Source: Promethearchaeota archaeon Loki_b31 (GTDB taxonomy: Archaea > Asgardarchaeota > Lokiarchaeia > Sigyniarchaeales > SOKP01). Taken from it: DNA of 48,960 nucleotides. The notes below the pieces were generated by a model, which saw only the letters and a program-made list of their open reading frames with translations, searched no databases and was not told the origin of the DNA. Below are positions 43,443-48,960 of this stretch, one piece after another. Every line of letters starts with the position of its first letter. Within the stretch, counting starts at the first letter, position 1. Both the position numbers and the translations under genes were made by a program. The stretch lies in the NCBI GenBank assembly GCA_005222975.1, contig NJBI01000001.1, positions 106,571 through 155,530 on the forward strand, written 5' to 3'.

Positions 43443-45404
43443 TTAATCCTCAATTGGCAATAATTCGTCAATATAAACTGAATATTGAACGTCTTTGTAA
43501 TGCGCTAAGTCTATTGCTTTAGAAGGACATATGGCAGTGCAAATTCCACAACCTCTGCAACTTATTACGTCTACAACAATCGTTCCTTCATCATTAATAG
43601 AAATTGCATTGTATGGACAAGCATCAATACATTTATAGCATTTTGCACATCTTTCGTCTATTGGTTGAGCACGTATTAATTCAATAACGTATTCTCTTTG
43701 TCCCATTGGAATGCCTGCTGAAGATGCTGCTCCTTTAGCCTGGCTTACTGTTAGATCAATCGATTTTTGACCTTGACAAGAACCAGCTAAGTAAATACCT
43801 GGAACTTTCGTCTTGATTGGTTCTAAACGTGGATGAACTTCTTTTAGGAACCCATCTGATGTTTTCTCGATATTCATTACAGCAGCAATTTCATTTGTGC
43901 CTTGAGAAGGTAGCGATGCCGATGATAAAATAACCATATGAACTTCCAGTTTTACTAGTGTATCGGTTCCAACAGGTTCAAATTGAACGATAAGATTCTG
44001 TGTTAATGGATCTTCTTCTATACTTCCTACCATCCCTTTAACAAAAAGAATTCCTGCATCTCTGGCTCTTTTATAATACTCTTCATACATCTTCCCCGCA
44101 CATCTCATATCTATATAACATACTGTAATTTCGGAATCGGGGTATTCTGAGATTATAAGTTTGGAATTCTTAACAGATAAATTACAGCAAACTACGCTAC
44201 AATATTCATTCTTTTTTAAATCTCGTGATCCTACGCAGTTAATGAATAATATTTTCTTTGGACGTTTTCCATCTGAGGGCCGTACCAAATGACCGAACAT
44301 AGGACCATTTGGAGCAAGGATTCTCTCTAATTGGATCTGTGTGATTACATTCTCGTATTTTCCGTACCCATAATCGTCTTCTTGATATATGTCCCATCCT
44401 GTTGCCACAATTATAGTTCCTATTTCAAGTTCTACTATTTCGTCTTGTTGGCTAAAGTCAATTGCTTCCAAATCACAAGAATCGACACATGCAAAGCATT
44501 CTACACACGATTCTCTTGCAATGTCGTAAACTGCCGGAACTGCTTGAGCAAATGAAATATCGATGCACTTCCGAGCTGACAGATTTTCATCAAAATAATT
44601 AGGAATGTATATAGGACATACATCTGTACACGCGCCACAGCCAGTACATTCGCTTTCAATTACAAATCGAGCTCTTCTTTTTACTTGAACTCGAAAATTA
44701 CCTATATATCCTTCGACTTTTTCTACTTCACTATAAGTAAGCATTTCTATATTTGGATGGCGATCAGCTTCTAACATCTTTGGGCCCAATATTCAGATAC
44801 TGCAATCGTCTGTCGGAAATGTTCGATCTAATTGACTCATACGACCACCGATGGTAGTTTTCTTTTCAACTAAATAAACTTTATATCCCGCATCTCCCAA
44901 ATCAATTGCAGCACTTAAGCCAGCAATCCCTCCACCAATAACCAAACATGTAGGATTTACATCAACTGTTTTTGTAGGTATTTCTTCCAGAAATTGCGAT
45001 CTTGAAATCCCTGCTTTTACTAATTCTATTGCTTTAAGTGTAGCGTCATCTCTTACTTCCATTGCTTGATGAACATAACTACAATGTTCTCTAATGTTTA
45101 CAAATTCCAAATATCTCTGTGGTAATCCTGCTTCTTTTAAAATAGCGTGAAATACTGGTTCATGTGTTATTGGAGTTCAAGCAGCCATGATAATTCTGTC
45201 AAAGCCTTTCTCGTCTATTTGTTCTTTCATAAATTCAGCTCCTCCAGACGTACACAAATTTAAATACTCGTAAGCGCAAACATTATCGAGTTGATCAATT
45301 TCTTCTACAATTTTAGGCACATCTAAAATGCCTCCAATATTAACTCCTCATCTACATATAAATGCTCCGATTTTGTGTTTACTATTGGTCTGTTCTTCAG
45401 ACAA
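43443..45404 (-). CDS. hdrA: HdrA selenoprotein (three UGA-encoded Sec)
   Basis: 653 residues when three in-frame UGA codons are read as selenocysteine: residue 19 (45350-45348) in 'GAFICRUGVNIGG', 76 (45179-45177) in 'IIMAAUTPITHEP' and 204 (44795-44793) in 'DDCSIUILGPKM'. Each is a conserved Cys position of HdrA. Other parts: FAD-binding 'VIGGGIAGLSAA' (about 155-166), inserted ferredoxin motifs (Cys253-263 and 300-310), and two C-terminal ferredoxin motifs (from about 586 and 616). HdrA is the flavin-bifurcating core of heterodisulfide reductase complexes. TTG at 45404 is chosen because GGTGG lies five bases upstream; a GTG at 45413 is in frame. Length matches full HdrA. Confidence 0.92.
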
Positions 45405-45413
45405 TTTTTCCAC

Positions 45414-45673
45414 CTTTTATATTTGTATCCTCCTAATTTTAAAGGTTTATCCTTATAACGAATTGTATTAATTGTATTTGATTAAATAATTATGATCATT
45501 CAAATGGTTCTTTATATTAAAGTTCAATTATTATTAAAGTCCATTCATTAAATTCAAAAATGTGATACTATCTAAGCTTTATAAATCCTCTGAAGGAAAA
45601 TAATTTAAATCCAATTTAAAGTAATTAAAATGAGCGAAATAAAAAAATAATATAAATAAGATAAAAAATTAAG
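45414..45673. other. Spacer between the ferredoxin gene and hdrA
   Basis: 260 bases without a coding region. It contains the TATA candidate listed separately and GGAGG shortly before hdrA. It was searched by eye for a second SECIS-like hairpin (AUGA, helix, A-rich loop, GA) and none was found. Confidence 0.5.
45578..45585 (-). promoter_or_regulatory. TATA-box candidate for hdrA-mvhD
   Basis: TTTATAAA lies about 175 bases before the hdrA start on the minus strand. If used, hdrA-mvhD and downstream genes would have their own promoter besides readthrough from the AOR gene. AT-rich background makes this weak. Confidence 0.3.
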
Positions 45674-46228
45674 TTATTTGCTACTAAATTCTGAAACATC
45701 GCCAAATAAGCGCTTTACAGCGTCAATTCGGGTCTCTTCGCCAATTTGTTCTACATTTTTCAAACTTATGGCTTCTTTAGGGCAAACTATTATGCATTGA
45801 GGCTCCTTTTTACCGCCTTCCTCGACAAATTCGTCTTTCATATTTTCGCAAAGGTCGCAAACAAGCGCTTTTTGGCTTATTATGTGCATTGTCATCGCTC
45901 CAAATTCACAAGCTCTGCAACAGTAACCGCATCCATTGCACTTATCGTCGTCTACAATGATAGAACCCGTTTCAGGGTCCTTTTCCAAAGCTTTTTCAGG
46001 ACAACTTCGAATGCATGGTGCCTCCTCACATTTCTGGCAAGCCAGAGAAATGTTAAATACTGGTTCGATTCGAACTCTGTGGATTCGGGTGTTAATTGGG
46101 TTAAATTCGCCGTCGTGGACAAAAGAGCAAACGCTTTCGCAAGTTTCGCAGCCAGTGCAGAGTTTCGGATCTACAACTATGAATTGATGAATAACACCGC
46201 CTCTTTTCTTAGTTCTAATAGTTGACAT
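45674..46228 (-). CDS. Four-cluster ferredoxin subunit of AOR (BamC/HycB-like)
   Basis: 184 residues with sixteen Cys in the order of four-[4Fe-4S] electron-transfer subunits: Cys24/27/30/34, Cys64/67/72/76, Cys97/100/103/107 and Cys124/127 with 145/149. There is no membrane segment or signal peptide, so it is cytosolic. The ATG follows GGAGGT by 9 bases and lies 4 bases after the AOR stop codon, so both are translated together. It is the expected partner that takes electrons from, or gives them to, the tungsten enzyme. Confidence 0.9.
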   Translation of the reverse strand: MSTIRTKKRGGVIHQFIVVDPKLCTGCETCESVCSFVHDGEFNPINTRIHRVRIEPVFNISLACQKCEEAPCIRSCPEKALEKDPETGSIIVDDDKCNGCGYCCRACEFGAMTMHIISQKALVCDLCENMKDEFVEEGGKKEPQCIIVCPKEAISLKNVEQIGEETRIDAVKRLFGDVSEFSSK

Positions 46229-46232
46229 TCTT

Positions 46233-48155
46233 TTATTTACCTCCTGCTGGCTTTAAATTTCCAATAACAAAATCCAAACCTAACTTCTTTAGAGTTGCAT
46301 CGGTTGGAATTCCAGTTTTCGTGTCCCAGCCTCTAGCTTCGTAATATCCGCTCAATAATTTTTGATAACCATCTTCCTTTAAGGTAACACCCTTCGCTGG
46401 TCCTTTTGTATGAGCTTCTTTAAAGAATTTTTCGGGAGGATGATCGTCTGCTCGTGTCCAGCCTTCTCGAATGTTGAAACATTTAGAAAGCGTAACTATT
46501 GCAGTTCCTCTTGTCAGCAATGATTCCTCTGTGTGTGGAATACCAGTTACAAGTTCGTATACCTTTGCCATTTCTGCATCGTTTTCATAAATTCCACGAG
46601 TGAATTTACATATTATATATGAATCAATGATACCATAAACATCTTCAACTGCTACAATTGACTTGCCACGTTCGAGACCTTTATCGTATCCGAACCTATC
46701 GAACTTTCCTTTAGCATCGAGTCCATACGCTCCATTCCTTAAATGGCAAGCGCCTCTAATAGATACGCTTTCTCCAACCGCAAAGGAGGTCATACCATGA
46801 AGGTCAAAAGCGGGCATTTCTAAACCTTTTATGTGCATTCCGTAATAGCCTGCGTTTTTTACTCCTTTTTCTTCTAATCGAATTCCTGCTTGTTTACAGC
46901 CATCTCCAAAGATTTCACCTGCAAATCCTTTTCCAAGACACATTTCTTCGGTGAATCTCACTAAATTGACCGTTGAACCGAATGGTAACTCATAACCTAA
47001 ATCTTTTTTAGTTATAAGCCCTAGATCAAACAATTCTGCCGCCATTGAGGCCGTCACCCCGGCTGAGATCGCGTCAATACCTAAATCATCGCACAATTGA
47101 ACGCATTTAAATACCGTTGGCCAATCAGAATTACCCATATTTGAACCAAATGAATAGCACATTTCAACATCTATTGACGCGACTAAATTAGGATATTCGG
47201 GGTGAGTTTTTGGTACCCTTGCTAAATGATCGCACGCAATAGAGCATTGGGAACAAGCTACTTTTTTTACAACCCAATCAATATTAAGAGTGTCTCCTGT
47301 AAAGGCGCCATTATCTATTTCTTCCCATGTACCTTCCCGAAAATTCTTAGTAGGGAACATTCCTAACTTATTATAACTGGTTATTCCTGCTGGGGTTCCT
47401 AAATCGCGATATTTTGCAGTTGCAGGACCATTAGCCACTTTGATTAGTTTCTTAGCTAATTTGTAAAATTCAGCGGGTTGAGCAACTTTCAATCCTTTAG
47501 TACCCCTAAATGCTATTGCTTTGAGGTTTTTACTTCCCATTACGGCTCCCATACCGGTACGGCCTGCTTGCCGGTTTCTATCGTTTGTAATGCACCCCAA
47601 CTTACTTAATCGTTCACCTGCTGGTCCTATTGACATAACAGCTAATCTCTGATCTTGAAATTCTTCTCGTAATATATCCTCTGTTTCAAAATTTCCTTTT
47701 CCCCATAAAGTTTTCTCACATGGCTCTAAATAGTAGTCGTCATCGTCTACAACCATGTAAACTGGTTCAGAAGCTTTTCCCTTTATTACGATCATATTAA
47801 TACCCGCACGTCGGGCTTGGGCTCCAACTGAACCTGAAGAAATAGCCATTCCAAATACACCCGTTAATGGGGATTTAGCAAATACGCCATATTTTGAGCT
47901 AGTTGGTAAAATTGTAGTAGGGAAGGGACCAATAGCCCAAACAAACACATTATCTGGACTTAAGGGGTCTACACCTGGCTTTAACTCGTCCCATAGAATT
48001 TTTGCTCCAAAACCGTAACCACCAATCCAATCTCGGCAAAATTCTCTGGATAAAGTTGATTTACCTATTTTACCGCTTGTTAAATCTACGTCGATTCTTA
48101 CTTGTGAGTATCCTTTAACTTCCTCAGGTAAAGTTATATCTTTAGCTTTACTCAT
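46233..48155 (-). CDS. aor: Aldehyde ferredoxin oxidoreductase family (tungsten) enzyme
   Basis: 640 residues. [4Fe-4S] ligands are Cys301/304/308 ('CSQCSIAC') and Cys516 ('DSYIIC'). Tungsten-bis-pterin contact motifs are 'RQAGRTGMGAVMGSKNLKAI' (about 195-214) and 'DDLGID' (about 356-361). AOR-family enzymes oxidise aldehydes to acids with ferredoxin, but the family also contains BamB, the benzoyl-CoA-reducing subunit. 'DVEMCYSFGSN' places Cys333 about 25 residues after the cluster motif, near where BamB is reported to have a tungsten-bound Cys. ATG at 48155 has GTGA six bases upstream and is preferred to the GTG at 48164. First gene of the redox cluster; substrate unknown. Confidence 0.9.
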   Translation of the reverse strand: MSKAKDITLPEEVKGYSQVRIDVDLTSGKIGKSTLSREFCRDWIGGYGFGAKILWDELKPGVDPLSPDNVFVWAIGPFPTTILPTSSKYGVFAKSPLTGVFGMAISSGSVGAQARRAGINMIVIKGKASEPVYMVVDDDDYYLEPCEKTLWGKGNFETEDILREEFQDQRLAVMSIGPAGERLSKLGCITNDRNRQAGRTGMGAVMGSKNLKAIAFRGTKGLKVAQPAEFYKLAKKLIKVANGPATAKYRDLGTPAGITSYNKLGMFPTKNFREGTWEEIDNGAFTGDTLNIDWVVKKVACSQCSIACDHLARVPKTHPEYPNLVASIDVEMCYSFGSNMGNSDWPTVFKCVQLCDDLGIDAISAGVTASMAAELFDLGLITKKDLGYELPFGSTVNLVRFTEEMCLGKGFAGEIFGDGCKQAGIRLEEKGVKNAGYYGMHIKGLEMPAFDLHGMTSFAVGESVSIRGACHLRNGAYGLDAKGKFDRFGYDKGLERGKSIVAVEDVYGIIDSYIICKFTRGIYENDAEMAKVYELVTGIPHTEESLLTRGTAIVTLSKCFNIREGWTRADDHPPEKFFKEAHTKGPAKGVTLKEDGYQKLLSGYYEARGWDTKTGIPTDATLKKLGLDFVIGNLKPAGGK

Positions 48156-48819
48156 GATTTTCACTAAATTTTGTTTTTTGATTTTTTTTTGTATAGAGAG
48201 TTAATATTTAATATAGAGAACTACTATTTATTAGGTTGATTGTTCATAGGAACAACTTCTACACTAACTAATCCTCTGATGTTAAACACTCTAAAAATAA
48301 TGTTTTTTTTAAAATTAATTTTTACTTAGTTTTTATTTTATTTAAAATTCCCCAATTTTAAAACAAAATCAAATTAAATTAGAATTTTGAGAATTTAACA
48401 TAAAGATAATAATGGAATTCAATCGCTATCTTTAACTTTACATTAAAAAAATAAATATTTTATTAATCCACTTGTGGAATTGTGTAAAACATTTATTTTC
48501 AATATTTTCGATTTAGATCTTTAAATCTCAAATTATTTAATAAAATTAGAAGACTCGATTTATCAAAATAACAAATAGGTGTTCAAATAACTTAATAGAT
48601 TATCAAAATCACCGATGGACGATTTAACCAATTTTGAATTACATTAATAAAAAGTTAAGAAATGATTTTAATCATATATATAAATTGATAATTTTTAAAG
48701 ATATTCTTAGTATAGGCGTCTAAAAAAAAATGAATTTATCGCTATTCTCTTTTTATCATCAATGACTATATACTATTTATTATATTGACTCAATTAGTAA
48801 CTTTGCTATACTGAATGGA
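48156..48819. other. Gene-poor intergenic stretch
   Basis: About 660 bases of very AT-rich DNA with no convincing gene. Near the AOR start, an AT-rich element (about 48203-48214, TATA-like on the minus strand) and a repeated TATAGAGA motif (48192-48199 and 48212-48219) may form its promoter. A small hairpin (TTGTTC / GAACAA) lies at 48240-48255. No tRNA or known RNA gene was recognised. Confidence 0.5.
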
Positions 48820-48960
48820 TCAACTCTTTCTTCTCAGTTCTTTAAAGTAAAAATATAGAAAGGCTACCAGAAAAGGTGAAAGAATAACAATAAAGATCCA
48901 TGTATCTTCCACGAGATCAAGAATAATACCGCCGCCGATTACAACAAAAAGCGCTAAAAT
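48820..48960 (-). CDS. C-terminal end of a membrane protein (5' part outside window)
   Basis: The last 46 codons of a minus-strand gene end with TGA at 48822-48820. The product shows two hydrophobic stretches ('ILALFVVIGGGIILDLVED' and 'WIFIVILSPFLVAFLYFYF') and a basic end 'KELRRKS'. Too little is visible for a family assignment. If TGA were read as Sec, the frame would run on only briefly, so it is taken as a stop. Confidence 0.6.
   Translation of the reverse strand: MLALFVVIGGGIILDLVEDTWIFIVILSPFLVAFLYFYFKELRRKS

Noticed and set aside
42995..45404. hdrA and mvhD as pseudogenes broken by stop codons
   Set aside because: All five interruptions are UGA and none is UAA or UAG. All lie at conserved Cys positions, there is no frameshift, and a SECIS-like hairpin follows. 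Random decay would not give this pattern.
45414..45673. A second SECIS in the hdrA leader
   Set aside because: Only a short ATGATCAT palindrome and A/T runs were found; no AUGA-helix-A-rich loop-GA arrangement could be drawn.
45746..46225. A 159-codon plus-strand frame opposite the ferredoxin gene
   Set aside because: It arises from the complement of Cys-rich codons in a real four-cluster ferredoxin; no independent support.
48224..48289. A 21-codon minus-strand frame starting at GTG upstream of the AOR gene
   Set aside because: The residues look protein-like, but the frame is very short, has no ribosome site and contains a small hairpin; chance is more likely.
1..48960. CRISPR array, tRNA genes or insertion sequences
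   Set aside because: No regularly spaced repeats, cloverleaf-like segments with the conserved TTCGA loop, or transposase motifs were found by reading both strands.

Overview
The window is AT-rich archaeal DNA, most likely from an Asgard (Lokiarchaeia-like) archaeon. Supporting signs are a geranylgeranyl-reductase-family flavoprotein, an F420-type luciferase-fold oxidoreductase, frequent TTG starts behind GGAGG/GGTGA ribosome sites, large N-glycan-rich surface proteins with single-pass C-terminal anchors, and a selenocysteine locus whose SECIS element looks eukaryote-like. No rRNA, tRNA, CRISPR array or insertion sequence was seen.

Layout. (1) 1-12.3 kb, minus strand: five tandem genes for secreted, membrane-anchored surface proteins. 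They share an N-terminal membrane segment, a long ectodomain, one C-terminal membrane helix and a strikingly conserved basic cytosolic tail. One gene is a fusion of two units, and two are long-form tandem duplicates, the last running off the left edge. (2) 12.5-19.5 kb, plus strand: two cytosolic winged-helix proteins (the second with a long coiled coil and a PLD-like end), a polytopic membrane protein, a metallo-beta-lactamase-fold hydrolase and a geranylgeranyl reductase. (3) 19.6-32.1 kb: mixed metabolism, with an LLM oxidoreductase, two UroD/MtaA-type methyltransferase paralogues, an alpha/beta hydrolase-membrane fusion, an OFA-type MFS transporter, an M42 peptidase, a peroxiredoxin, a HerA-like ATPase and a DUF2156 protein. 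A decayed copy of the geranylgeranyl reductase 3' end lies at about 20.75-20.90 kb. (4) 32.2-35 kb: an alpha/beta hydrolase, a VapBC toxin-antitoxin cassette with two palindromes and flanking short direct repeats, a membrane-anchored methyltransferase with a relic of its own 3' end upstream, and an unknown 150-residue protein. (5) 35.1-40.7 kb: a type I GAPDH, two tandem M20 peptidases, a methyltransferase, an SRPBCC protein and an ICMT-like methyltransferase. (6) 40.8-48.2 kb, minus strand: a redox gene cluster.

The redox cluster is the highlight. In transcription order it encodes a tungsten-type aldehyde ferredoxin oxidoreductase (AOR) family protein, a four-cluster ferredoxin, HdrA, MvhD/VhuD, an FrhB/FdhB-like flavo-iron-sulfur protein and a polyferredoxin. 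HdrA is interrupted by three in-frame UGA codons and MvhD by two, each at a conserved Cys position, so they are read here as selenocysteines. Directly after the mvhD stop codon is a hairpin with an AUGA/GA kink-turn core and an A-rich apical loop, which is the layout of a eukaryotic SECIS. The gene content resembles the Bam class II benzoyl-CoA reductase complex (AOR-type BamB, ferredoxin BamC, HdrA-like BamE, MvhD-like BamF). That suggests an electron-bifurcating or confurcating AOR-Hdr supercomplex whose substrate is unknown.

The right end holds a 655-base gene-poor stretch and the 3' end of one more membrane-protein gene.
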